Under the pieces are notes generated by a model that was given only the letters and a program-made list of their open reading frames with translations, ran no database searches and was not told the DNA's origin. A DNA stretch of 64,000 nt from Methylocystaceae bacterium (GTDB lineage Bacteria; Pseudomonadota; Alphaproteobacteria; Rhodospirillales; Terasakiellaceae), in contig JABXIG010000003.1 in the NCBI GenBank assembly GCA_013373205.1, forward strand, positions 248,001 through 312,000, written 5' to 3'. Within the stretch, counting starts at the first letter, position 1, and every line of letters starts with the position of its first letter. Of this stretch, positions 1 through 8,109 are shown piece after piece. The position numbers and the translations under genes were made by a program.

Positions 1-227
1 GCCAGCCTTCCATTTGGGCGGTGCTGTCCAGACCGGGCAGGCGTCCACCGCACAACGTCGATGTCCCCAAGATCAGCTTGTCATAGGCAAGCATATCATC
101 CGGTGTGATGCGGTTGACGTTTAAGGGTTTGGCCAGAATATCCGGGTTGCCATAACGTTATGGATGATCTTTGCAATCTTGCGGGTCTTTTCCGGTATCG
201 GTGCCGAAAAAAGACCGATGAGGTCAC
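1..227 (-). pseudogene. Flavodoxin N-terminal part, frameshifted
   Basis: Read on the minus strand from a GTG at 227, which has a good AAGGAGA ribosome binding site, the three frames together spell a flavodoxin: VFFG-TDTG (the FMN phosphate loop) in one frame, KTRKIAK in the next, and NPDILAKPLNVNRITPDD followed by LILGTSTLCGGRLPGLDS in a third. Electron-transfer flavodoxins carry one FMN in the cytoplasm. No single frame connects the parts. Shifts are needed at the T-run near 206-212, near 190-194 and near 147-155. The gene runs off the left edge, so its C-terminal half is not seen. Either it is a decayed gene or the sequence here has indel errors; the otherwise intact neighbours favour decay but do not prove it. 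Confidence 0.7.
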
Positions 228-348
228 GGGTGTCTCCTTAACTCTCTTTGTTTTCAAGTCAGAAACAGGGATCATGCCATTTAAAAAAACGCAGAAAAGC
301 TGGTTTTTGTTGTGTCGCGTTTGTGACGAAGAGACTGACAAAAAGAAA

Positions 349-388
349 ACCCGCCCCGGAAACAAAACCGAGGCGGGTCTCTTTTTAG
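349..388 (-). terminator. Rho-independent terminator after the liv operon
   Basis: An 11-bp stem (ACCCGCC..CGG pairing with CCG.GGCGGGT, one mismatch) at 349-359 and 368-378 is followed by T-runs on both strands. It lies 37 bases past the livF stop codon, so it most likely ends the minus-strand transporter operon. Confidence 0.8.
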
Positions 389-425
389 GTGCCCTTGCTT
401 TCTCCCCTGCAAGGGTCACCCCTCC

Positions 426-1205
426 CTAGATCGCAAGATATTCCTGACGTAATTCGTCATTATCCAGAACTTCTTGTGCCGTTCCATCAAACACGATTTG
501 ACCGGAGTCCATGATGATGGCGCGGTCTGCAAGGTGCAGGGCCGCAATGGCGTTTTGTTCTACGATGATCGTTGTGATGCCGAGCTTCTTGATATCTTCC
601 AAGGTTTTCTCGATCTCATGTACGATAACCGGGGCTAGACCTTCGTATGGTTCGTCCAGCAATAACAGTTTAATGTCTTTGGCAAGGGCACGGGCAACGG
701 CCAGCATTTGTTGTTCGCCACCTGACATGGTGACACCTATCTGGTCTTTACGTTCCCCAAGACGCGGGAAAAGTTCGTAAAGACGTTCGATGGACCAGCC
801 GGGTTTGCCTTCGATCTGGGCCAATTCGAGGTTTTCCTGAACGGTCAGACCGGGGATGATACGACGATCTTCCGGCACAAGTGCCAGACCCGCACGCGAG
901 GCTTGAAACGATTTCATGTCATGAAGTGGTTCGTGGTCCAGCCAAATCTCCCCGTGGGTAATGTGTGGATCATCCGTTCTGGCAATCGCACGTAGCGTGG
1001 AGGTTTTACCTGCCCCGTTACGGCCCAGAAGGGCGACGATTTCACCTTCATGGATGTCGAAGCTGACGCCTTGAACGATGTAGCTTTCCCCATAATAGGC
1101 ATGGATGTCCCAAGCCGAGAAAAAGGCCGGAGCGGAGCCATGTGATTTTACAGGCTCCAGGGTCTTTTTATGCGGACCACTATAATTGACAACTTTTTCA
1201 CTCAT
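426..1205 (-). CDS. livF: ABC transporter ATP-binding protein, LivF type
   Basis: One of the two ATPases that power uptake by a branched-chain amino acid (HAAT) type importer at the inner membrane. Of 259 residues, Walker A is GRNGAGKTS (about residue 61), the signature is MSGGEQQ (about 160), and Walker B is LLLLDEPYEGL. The 29-residue N-terminal extension before the ATPase core is longer than in typical LivF (about 235 residues). The ATG overlaps the livG stop by four bases (ATGA), which suggests translational coupling. It is the last gene of a five-gene operon. The family is also used for urea and amides, so the true substrate is open. Confidence 0.85.
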   Translation of the reverse strand: MSEKVVNYSGPHKKTLEPVKSHGSAPAFFSAWDIHAYYGESYIVQGVSFDIHEGEIVALLGRNGAGKTSTLRAIARTDDPHITHGEIWLDHEPLHDMKSFQASRAGLALVPEDRRIIPGLTVQENLELAQIEGKPGWSIERLYELFPRLGERKDQIGVTMSGGEQQMLAVARALAKDIKLLLLDEPYEGLAPVIVHEIEKTLEDIKKLGITTIIVEQNAIAALHLADRAIIMDSGQIVFDGTAQEVLDNDELRQEYLAI

Positions 1206-1978
1206 AGGTGTGCGCCTCCAAGGTAAGCTTCCTGTACGCGGGGGTCACCCTTCATTTCTTCAGGGGCACCTTCCGCAATCACGTGACCGCGCGCCAGAAC
1301 ACTGACACGGGTTGCAAGGGAGAAGACCACATGCATATCGTGTTCGATGATGACTTTCGTGATGTTACGTTCCTCACCAATCTTTTTCAAAAGATCGATA
1401 GTGTTGTTCGTATCAGCACGCGCCATCCCGGCGGTTGGTTCATCCAGCAAGAGAAGTTCGGGGTCTTGCGCCAAACACATGGCGAGTTCCAGACGACGCT
1501 TATCCCCCCGAGAGAGCGAGCCGGAATGGACATTGCGTTTTTCGATCAGTCCGACATCTTCTAAAATTTGTTCGGCATTATCGACAATTTCACCACGCGA
1601 GACAACGCCGCCCCACGAATTGAATTTGTACGAACCATCATGGTGGGCCATAACCGGGATCATGGCATTTTCGAAGATGCTGAGATCTTCAAAAACTTCC
1701 GGGGTTTGGAAAACCCGCGAAATACCTTTTTGGTTAATCGCATGAGGTGGCAGACCAAAGAGTGTTTCACCTTCCGGCTTTTTCCCATAGTACAGAACCG
1801 TCCCCGTATCCGGGATCAGACGTCCGACCAGACAGTTGAGGAAAGTGGATTTCCCCGCACCGTTCGGCCCGATAATGGCATGAACGGAGCCTTTTTCGAC
1901 GGACAGGTTCACATCATCAAGTGCTTTTAGACCTGAAAAGTTCTTGTTGACGCCTTCAACTGTAAGAATAGCTGACAT
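1202..1978 (-). CDS. livG: ABC transporter ATP-binding protein, LivG type
   Basis: Second ATPase of the importer. Walker A GPNGAGKST lies near residue 38 and Walker B LLLLDEPTAGM near residue 177. The signature motif reads LSRGDKRRLE rather than LSGGQ; a relaxed signature is normal in the LivG/UrtD branch. The length, 258 residues, fits the family. Its start overlaps the livM stop by one base (TAATG), and its stop overlaps livF, so the four membrane and ATPase genes are translationally coupled. Confidence 0.85.
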   Translation of the reverse strand: MSAILTVEGVNKNFSGLKALDDVNLSVEKGSVHAIIGPNGAGKSTFLNCLVGRLIPDTGTVLYYGKKPEGETLFGLPPHAINQKGISRVFQTPEVFEDLSIFENAMIPVMAHHDGSYKFNSWGGVVSRGEIVDNAEQILEDVGLIEKRNVHSGSLSRGDKRRLELAMCLAQDPELLLLDEPTAGMARADTNNTIDLLKKIGEERNITKVIIEHDMHVVFSLATRVSVLARGHVIAEGAPEEMKGDPRVQEAYLGGAHL

Positions 1979-3105
1979 TATTCAGTACCTCCCGCTTTTG
2001 CGGTTTCAGCAGCATCTTCATTTTTCTTGAAAAGTTTTTCCTTCAACAAACGGAAGCCTTCCATGGCACCACCAGGCAGGAAGATCACGACAAGCATGAA
2101 CAGCACACCAAGGGTCAAGTGCCAGCCTTTACCGACGAACAAGCTGGCAAACGGCACCCAGATGACCTGGATGAAGTCCGGCAGGAAGTCGAAGATTTGG
2201 TTCAGAACCGCATCGTTGAAGGCAGAGAAGATATTTTCGAAATATTTGATGGTCACAGCACCGATGAATGGGCCAAGCAAGGTGCCAACACCGCCAAGGA
2301 TGGTCATAAGAACCACCTCACCAGAAGCTGTCCATTGCATACGTTCTGCACCAGCCAGCGGATCGATCACAACCATCAAGGCACCGGCCAGACCGGCATA
2401 CATGCCAGATATGACAAAGGCAGACAGCAGGTAAGGTTTGGTGTTCAGACCTGTATAGTTCATGCGGTTTTGGTTGGATTTTACCGCCAGCAGCATCAAG
2501 CCGAAGCTGGAACGATATAGACGAACCGAGATATAGAAACCGATGACCAGAATGATCGCGGCGAAATAGAAACCGTTATAACCGGACAGGCTGAGGCCGA
2601 AGAAATCAGGTGAAGGCAACGCGCCACCTGCTTCTACACCCGCACCGCCAAAGATACGTGGATCATCTGCGGCAAGTGTCAAACCAGTTTCCCCCATTGT
2701 GACCGGAGTCAGCACGGAATAAGCCAGGTTGTAACACATTTGGGCAAAGGCCAGCGTCAGGATCGAGAAGTAAATCCCGGAACGACGCAACGCCACAAAA
2801 CCGATCGCTGCAGCAAAGATGCCGGACAGCAAAGTTGCCAGAATAACAGCCGGCAGGGCATTCATGCTTAATAGCTTGAACGACCACATGGCTGTGTAGG
2901 AACCCACACCCAGGAAGGCGGCGTGACCGAAGGAGAGGTAACCGGTAAAGCCAAACAGGATGTTAAAGCCGATGGCAAACAGGCCGAAGATAGCGAATTT
3001 TTGCAGCAAATCGGGATAACCCGCACCCACAGCACCCGCCCAGATGGGCATGGTGAGGATGACAGCTGCAAAGATTGCAACGAGAATATTATCTTTCATT
3101 TGCAT
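1978..3105 (-). CDS. livM: ABC transporter permease, LivM type
   Basis: Integral membrane permease of the importer, 375 residues with roughly ten hydrophobic segments. The conserved LivM stretch [20 protein letters not shown] appears near residues 47-66, and a late segment [18 protein letters not shown] (about 262-279) is the coupling region that contacts the ATPases. The last 20 residues are charged and probably cytoplasmic. It follows livH after four bases and overlaps livG by one base. Confidence 0.85.
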   Translation of the reverse strand: MQMKDNILVAIFAAVILTMPIWAGAVGAGYPDLLQKFAIFGLFAIGFNILFGFTGYLSFGHAAFLGVGSYTAMWSFKLLSMNALPAVILATLLSGIFAAAIGFVALRRSGIYFSILTLAFAQMCYNLAYSVLTPVTMGETGLTLAADDPRIFGGAGVEAGGALPSPDFFGLSLSGYNGFYFAAIILVIGFYISVRLYRSSFGLMLLAVKSNQNRMNYTGLNTKPYLLSAFVISGMYAGLAGALMVVIDPLAGAERMQWTASGEVVLMTILGGVGTLLGPFIGAVTIKYFENIFSAFNDAVLNQIFDFLPDFIQVIWVPFASLFVGKGWHLTLGVLFMLVVIFLPGGAMEGFRLLKEKLFKKNEDAAETAKAGGTE

Positions 3106-3109
3106 GTTC

Positions 3110-4126
3110 TTAATCCTCCATCACACCTTCGCGGCCCATAAGACCACGGGGGCGAACCAGCAGGATCACCACGGCAACAAGATAAATAATGATTTGGTCG
3201 ATACCCGGCAGGATGGATTTAACTTCTGTCATGGACGCAAAGGATTGCAGGATACCGAGCAGGAAGCCCGCCGCAACCGCACCACGCAATGACCCCATAC
3301 CACCGACAACCACGACCACGAAGGACAGAACCAAGAATTCCATTCCGATGTGATAATCCGGTGGCAGTACAGGTGTATACATCACACCCGCAAGACCCGT
3401 CACAACCGCGGCGATGCCGAAGACGATGGTGAATTTTTTATCAATGTCGATACCGATCAGACCAACGGTTTCACGGTCTGCCATCCCGGCACGGACAACC
3501 ATCCCGAAGGTGGTCATATTGAGGAAGGCAAAGACACCACCGATGAGAATAGCGGCAAATAAGAAGTAAATCAGACGCCACCACGGATAAACGATCGCAT
3601 CGGACATGCCCAGCCAAGCGCCCACATGGGCGGAGCCTGAAACGATGTCAGGGGCGGGTGTCGGGATCGGGTTGGCGCCGAAATAAGCTTTGACCAGTTC
3701 CTGCAGGACAATGGCCAAGCCAAATGTCACAAGAATTTGTTCTGCATGTGTGCGCTTATAGAAGCGTTGGATCAGGCCCCGTTCCATAATGTAGCCAAAG
3801 GCCAACATAATCGGGATGGAGAATAATAGGGCGAGGGGAACGGTCCAGTCGATCAGGGCTCTGCCTGTATCGCCAAACCAGATTTCCAAGTAGGGGACTT
3901 CTTTATAGGCCTCAAAGAAGGTCACGCTTTCATCGCGGACTTTCTGGGACATGGTCAGGAGTTTTTGCAGGGTTACCGCACAAAAAGACCCGATCATGAA
4001 TGTCGCACCGTGGGCGAAGTTAACAACGCCCAATGTACCGAAGATAAGTGTCAAGCCAAGCGCAATCAATGCGTAGGCGCCACCTTTATCTAGACCGTTC
4101 AGAAGTTGTAAGAAAACAGCTTCCAT
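3110..4126 (-). CDS. livH: ABC transporter permease, LivH type
   Basis: Partner permease of LivM, 338 residues. It begins with [20 protein letters not shown], the typical LivH start, and has [13 protein letters not shown] near residues 268-280, the ATPase coupling loop. An insert of about 40 charged residues after the second membrane segment (around 50-95) makes it longer than the E. coli protein. The ATG at 4126 is chosen over an upstream TTG (4141) because the protein family starts here. A stem-loop separates it from the binding-protein gene upstream. Confidence 0.82.
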   Translation of the reverse strand: MEAVFLQLLNGLDKGGAYALIALGLTLIFGTLGVVNFAHGATFMIGSFCAVTLQKLLTMSQKVRDESVTFFEAYKEVPYLEIWFGDTGRALIDWTVPLALLFSIPIMLAFGYIMERGLIQRFYKRTHAEQILVTFGLAIVLQELVKAYFGANPIPTPAPDIVSGSAHVGAWLGMSDAIVYPWWRLIYFLFAAILIGGVFAFLNMTTFGMVVRAGMADRETVGLIGIDIDKKFTIVFGIAAVVTGLAGVMYTPVLPPDYHIGMEFLVLSFVVVVVGGMGSLRGAVAAGFLLGILQSFASMTEVKSILPGIDQIIIYLVAVVILLVRPRGLMGREGVMED

Positions 4127-4175
4127 AGCTCTCAATTCCAAAAATTTTTGGTGAAGAAAATTCGTTACTCAAGAA

Positions 4176-4214
4176 GAAAGGCCGCTCTCTTTGGTTTTAG
4201 AGAGCGACCTTTTC
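4176..4214 (-). terminator. Intercistronic stem-loop between binding protein and livH
   Basis: On the minus strand a 13-14 bp stem (AAAGGTCGCTCTCT with AGAGAGCGGCCTTT, one G-U pair) closes an eight-base loop and is followed by CTTCTT. It sits 26 bases after the binding-protein stop and about 50 bases before livH. In such operons partial termination here lets the binding protein be made in excess over the membrane parts; that use is inferred. Confidence 0.75.
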
Positions 4215-4239
4215 ATTCAGTCGCTTGCTTTAACAAGAC

Positions 4240-5568
4240 TTATGCTTTGTATGGGCCAAGTTCGCCGCCAAAGATTGCAGGATCATAAGTCACTTGCTCA
4301 GCAGGGACTTCTTTTACGATCTCAAGCAGGTCGAATTGGGAAGACGGGTTTTGGTTACCGCGCACAACCAATACATCTTTGAAGCATTGGTGGTCTTCTG
4401 CACGATAAAGCGTCTTGCCGTTACCCATGCCGTCAAATTCAAAGCCTTCAAGGGCTTTGATAACTTCCGGCGGATAGAATGAACCAGCCATTTCACAAGC
4501 GTTCGCATACAGCAGAGCTTGTACGTAACATGTGTGTGCAGCCTGTGACGGCGGGAAGCCGTATTCCTGACCAAAGGATTTAACGAAGGCTTGTGAGCCC
4601 GCGTCTTGCAGTGCCCAGTTCCAGTTTGTGGAACCCAGGATCCCTTTGATGTTGTCACCCGCACCTTGTGCCATCAAACGAGAGAACAGCGGAACGATGA
4701 TTTCGAACTGCTTGCCGTTCACTTGCTTGTCGCGTAGACCAAACTGTACAGCTTGTGTCAAAGAGTTGATCATATCTTTACCGTAGTGGTTCAGGATCAA
4801 CACGTCAGCGCCAGAGTTCAAAACAGGGGTGATGTACTGTGAGAAGTCACCCGCGCCCACTGGTGTTTTTACTGTGTTTACAGTGGTCCAGCCCAAAGCC
4901 TCTGTGGTGTTTTTGATGGATTCTTCTTGTGTCCAGCCCCAAGTGTAGTCGGCTGTCAGGTGGTAAGCGCGACGGTCTGTGCCCATTTCTTCTTTCAGAA
5001 CCGGACCCAGTGCAGCACCGGACATGTAAGCGTTGAAGAAGTGGCGGAAGCCATAACGCTTTTTGTCTTTACCAGTAGTGTCGTTAGAGTGCGTCAGGCC
5101 AGCCATGAAGATGACGCCAGCTTCTTGACACAGGTTTTGTACGGCAATCGCCACACCGGAAGAAGACCCACCAGTGATCATCAATGCGCCGTCTTTTTCG
5201 ATCATGCGCTTGGCAGAAGAACGTGCCGCATCAGATTTTGTTTGCGTATCACCTGTGACGAATTCAATTTTCTTGCCCAGAACGCCGTTGCCTTTCAAGG
5301 AAAGCGGCTTCATGGTGTTGAGCATACCGCCGTCGCCTTCACCATTGAGGTGTTTAACGGCCAGTTTGTATGCGCGCAGTTCGTCCGCGCCTTCGTCGGC
5401 ATAAGCTCCAGTTTGCGGCACGTTAAAGCCGAAAGTGACAGATTTTGCGTCACCCGGGTTGTTTACAAAGTCAGCACCCCATGCATTGCGCGTGAAGAAA
5501 GAAGGAGCTGCAACACCAGCGGCTGCAACGGCTGTGCCCTTCATAAACGAACGACGATTTACTTTCAT
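4240..5568 (-). CDS. Periplasmic substrate-binding protein of the Liv-type importer, Tat-exported
   Basis: Captures the substrate in the periplasm for the LivHMGF importer downstream. The 442-residue protein opens with MKVNRRSFMKG and a hydrophobic stretch ending AWG-A, a twin-arginine signal peptide, so it is probably exported folded. The rest matches the type I periplasmic-binding fold of the LivJ/AmiC branch (for example TGGSSSGVAIAVQ and LILNHYGKDM). Upstream in-frame starts at 5604 and 5724 exist, but the start at 5568 puts the Tat motif at the N-terminus and has GGGAG just before it. The ligand cannot be told from the sequence; the neighbouring ScfR-like regulator hints at a link with acyl-CoA metabolism. 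Confidence 0.85.
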   Translation of the reverse strand: MKVNRRSFMKGTAVAAAGVAAPSFFTRNAWGADFVNNPGDAKSVTFGFNVPQTGAYADEGADELRAYKLAVKHLNGEGDGGMLNTMKPLSLKGNGVLGKKIEFVTGDTQTKSDAARSSAKRMIEKDGALMITGGSSSGVAIAVQNLCQEAGVIFMAGLTHSNDTTGKDKKRYGFRHFFNAYMSGAALGPVLKEEMGTDRRAYHLTADYTWGWTQEESIKNTTEALGWTTVNTVKTPVGAGDFSQYITPVLNSGADVLILNHYGKDMINSLTQAVQFGLRDKQVNGKQFEIIVPLFSRLMAQGAGDNIKGILGSTNWNWALQDAGSQAFVKSFGQEYGFPPSQAAHTCYVQALLYANACEMAGSFYPPEVIKALEGFEFDGMGNGKTLYRAEDHQCFKDVLVVRGNQNPSSQFDLLEIVKEVPAEQVTYDPAIFGGELGPYKA

Positions 5569-5798
5569 ATCTCCCAAAGTCTTAACTCCCTGTTTGGTTG
5601 ACATTTTTAAAATGAGATGCAGGCCTGCTTGTTGTTTGAAGAACATGCATCTCGCATGAATTTTACCTGTTTGGTAATTTTTTAATTGTGTAATAGTCGT
5701 AACGACAAATTTAATTCCCGACAATAAGCCTTTGACGTAATGTTATTTTTTTGTCAATTTTACGAAACTATAATTTGTTAATCTGTAAATTATTGACA

Positions 5799-5817
5799 TT
5801 GCGTCGCAAAAACGCAA
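5799..5817. promoter_or_regulatory. Palindromic operator candidate between importer and scfR-like gene
   Basis: TTGCGTCGCAA (5799-5809) is a near-perfect palindrome and is followed three bases on by a third half-site, CGCAA (5813-5817). It lies 23 bases before the regulator ATG and within the 270-bp divergent spacer. RamB/ScfR-type regulators commonly control their own gene; assignment of this site to that protein is inferred. Confidence 0.45.
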
Positions 5818-5839
5818 CTGCGAGAAGGAAGGCAAAAAC

Positions 5840-7411
5840 ATGGCCCGTGCCCCTATTGGATTAAAGATCAAGAAGCGTCGTAAAGCGCTTGGAATTACAC
5901 AGGCAAAATTGGCTGAAAAACTTGCTATTTCAGCGTCCTACCTGAATCTGATTGAAAATAATAAACGCGCTATTGGTGGTAAGTTATTGCAATGCATCTC
6001 AAACGAGTTGGGGATGGAGATCGGCGCGTTGGATGGGGAGAGCGATCGTCGCCTTATTTTGGAGTTGCATGAATTAACAACGGATGCTCTTTTTCAAAAT
6101 ATGGACCTTTCGCACGAAACGGCGGCGAATCTGGTGGGGCAACATCCGCGCTGGGCGCGGGCGATCCAGACATTGTATCGGGCTTATGTTAATCAGGCCC
6201 AAACTATTAATGCATTATCAGATCGGTTGAACTATGCGCCCTATATCGATGATGCGGTTTTTCAGATGTTGACCAATGCAACAGCCATTCAGACCTCTTC
6301 AGAAATTCTGGGTGGTTCACAAAATATGGCCGATGAACATAAAGCTCGTTTTTTGGGCGTGTTGACCGAAGAAAGCCAGAAGCTCGCCGGTGTAGCCGAA
6401 GGGTTAAGTACGTTTTTGGATAATGCCAAATTTCAGACCCGTTCTTTGACCCCGGCAGAAGATGTCGATGACTTTATTATGGAACGTGGCGGATATTTTC
6501 AGGAATTGGAAGAGGCCGCCAATGATCTGTTGGAAGAAATTGGATTTCAAGGTGGGGACTCAGAAAGTATGTTGCAGAACTTTCTGGAACAGAAATTTGA
6601 TGTTCATGTTCGTATTGGCGCAGATGGGCATGCCCATGCAGGTAGTAGTCAGCATCAATGTAGTTTTAACCAGATCACACGAACTTTAGAGGTGCCGAAC
6701 TATGCCTCTTCACAGGTTCGGCGTTTTGAGATGGCTTGCTTGTTAGTGGAACTGTCTTTGGTTGAAACGGTGTCCGAGGTTATTAAGAAGTCCGATATTC
6801 TGATTTCAGCAGCTGCACAGGAATGGGCGGCCAGTGAATTGATTGATTATCTCGCCCGTGCTTTGTTGATGCCGTACGATCAGTTTTTACAGGATGCCAT
6901 ATCAGAACGATATGACGTCGATGTGTTATCGCGCAAATATACCGTGACCTTTCAGGTCGCTGCCAGCCGTTTGGCGAGTTTGCGCAAAAATGGATCAGAA
7001 GGTATTCCTTTTGCCTTAATGCACTGTAACCCCGCTGGTCATGTGTTAAAGCGTATGACGCTTGCGGGATTGCCCATTCCGCGCTTCGGGAATGCGTGTC
7101 CGTTATGGGATGTCTATAGTTCGTTTCAAACACCGGGGCGGATCGTGCGTCAAATGGCACAATTTCCTAACAAGGACAAATTTCTGTTTGTGGCAAAAGC
7201 CGAAGCACCGGACCAGACAGGCTTCTCCCAGCCCCGTGTTTTAAAAGCGACCATGCTGGCCTGCGCCGCCCATGATGCCGAACAGACGGTTTATGCTGAT
7301 GGTCTGGATTTATCATCACAAAAAACAATGACCAACGTGGGGTTGAATTGTCGCCTTTGCAGCTGGACAAATTGTGCCCATCGCGAAGAAGACCCGATCT
7401 TAACCCAGTGA
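5840..7411 (+). CDS. ScfR/RamB-type XRE-family transcriptional regulator
   Basis: A 523-residue cytoplasmic regulator of the short-chain fatty acyl (ScfR/RamB/MccR) family, which senses acyl-CoA status and controls propionate, acetate or glyoxylate genes. Residues 8-62 form an XRE helix-turn-helix (TQAKLAEKLAISASYLNLIE). The middle and C-terminal parts match the IrrE-like/DUF2083 region, ending with the Cys cluster CRLCSWTNC that is typical of the family. The HEXXH metal motif of true IrrE peptidases is not seen. The gene has a strong AGAAGGAAGG ribosome binding site and is divergent from the importer operon, which it may control. Confidence 0.8.
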   Translation: MARAPIGLKIKKRRKALGITQAKLAEKLAISASYLNLIENNKRAIGGKLLQCISNELGMEIGALDGESDRRLILELHELTTDALFQNMDLSHETAANLVGQHPRWARAIQTLYRAYVNQAQTINALSDRLNYAPYIDDAVFQMLTNATAIQTSSEILGGSQNMADEHKARFLGVLTEESQKLAGVAEGLSTFLDNAKFQTRSLTPAEDVDDFIMERGGYFQELEEAANDLLEEIGFQGGDSESMLQNFLEQKFDVHVRIGADGHAHAGSSQHQCSFNQITRTLEVPNYASSQVRRFEMACLLVELSLVETVSEVIKKSDILISAAAQEWAASELIDYLARALLMPYDQFLQDAISERYDVDVLSRKYTVTFQVAASRLASLRKNGSEGIPFALMHCNPAGHVLKRMTLAGLPIPRFGNACPLWDVYSSFQTPGRIVRQMAQFPNKDKFLFVAKAEAPDQTGFSQPRVLKATMLACAAHDAEQTVYADGLDLSSQKTMTNVGLNCRLCSWTNCAHREEDPILTQ

Positions 7412-7472
7412 TGCGGATTGTCCTTTCTTATGATATAGATAATGTCTATTGCAGCCAAAGGACGAGGGGACA

Positions 7473-8024
7473 ATGAAAACAATTATTGCAGGGTCACGCA
7501 CAATTGAAGACAAGGAAGCTTTGGAAAAGACAATTCAGCAAGCCGGATGGGATATCACTGAAGTGGTGTCTGGTACGTGTCGCGGGGTTGATGTTATGGG
7601 GGAAGAGTGGGGCCGTGAAAACGGCGTGCCCGTAAAACCGTTCCCAGCTGATTGGTTGACCCATGGGCGCACAGCCGGTGAATTGCGAAATCGTGATATG
7701 GCCAATTATGCCGATGGTTTGATTTTACTTTGGGACGGCAAAAGCCCGGGGGCGAGCTGTATGCTGCGCGAAGCCAATAAGGCCGGGATCAAGGTCTATA
7801 ATCAGATCTACGGCCTTGATATGACCAGCTTGGAAAGTACAGAGCAAGAGATCATGGCTTATTATCATGCGGGTAAAGGACGCCTGATTAATGATCATGG
7901 GCACTGGCGCTGGGAAGTCGCAGATGAAAATGCCCCCCATATCAGTCAGGAAGCTGTGGCCGAGCTGATCCGTCGTGAAATGATGCAACCCACGACCATT
8001 GAGGTGCTGACGGTTATTGCGTGA
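7473..8024 (+). CDS. DUF2493 (SLOG-superfamily) protein
   Basis: A 183-residue cytoplasmic protein. The first 110 residues carry the Rossmann-like SLOG fold seen in YspA/DUF2493 proteins: KTIIAGSRT at the start, VSGTCRGVDVMGE near residue 29 and ADGLILLWDGKSPGA near residue 79. SLOG proteins bind nucleotides or nucleotide-derived ligands; no specific reaction is known for this branch. The C-terminal 70 residues are less conserved. The ATG at 7473 is chosen because GAGGGG precedes it; a TTG at 7449 is in frame but lacks a site. It ends at a strong stem-loop shared with the convergent chemoreceptor gene. Confidence 0.75.
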   Translation: MKTIIAGSRTIEDKEALEKTIQQAGWDITEVVSGTCRGVDVMGEEWGRENGVPVKPFPADWLTHGRTAGELRNRDMANYADGLILLWDGKSPGASCMLREANKAGIKVYNQIYGLDMTSLESTEQEIMAYYHAGKGRLINDHGHWRWEVADENAPHISQEAVAELIRREMMQPTTIEVLTVIA

Positions 8025-8031
8025 CTTTGAA

Positions 8032-8069
8032 TTGAAAGAGACACCTGTGTAAGGAGGTGTCTCTTTCAA
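8032..8069. terminator. Bidirectional terminator
   Basis: A perfect 15-bp stem (arms 8032-8046 and 8055-8069) with an eight-base loop lies between the DUF2493 stop and the convergent chemoreceptor stop. The TTGAAAG/CTTTCAA ends give short U-runs in both directions. Confidence 0.75.
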
Positions 8070-8109
8070 GACGTGCTCTAGGGCTGAAGACGATGCGGTT
8101 TGATGTTTT

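Noticed and set aside
96-429. Open frames on both strands of about 90-107 codons
   Set aside because: They run through the frameshifted flavodoxin and the terminator hairpin and have no protein-like composition.
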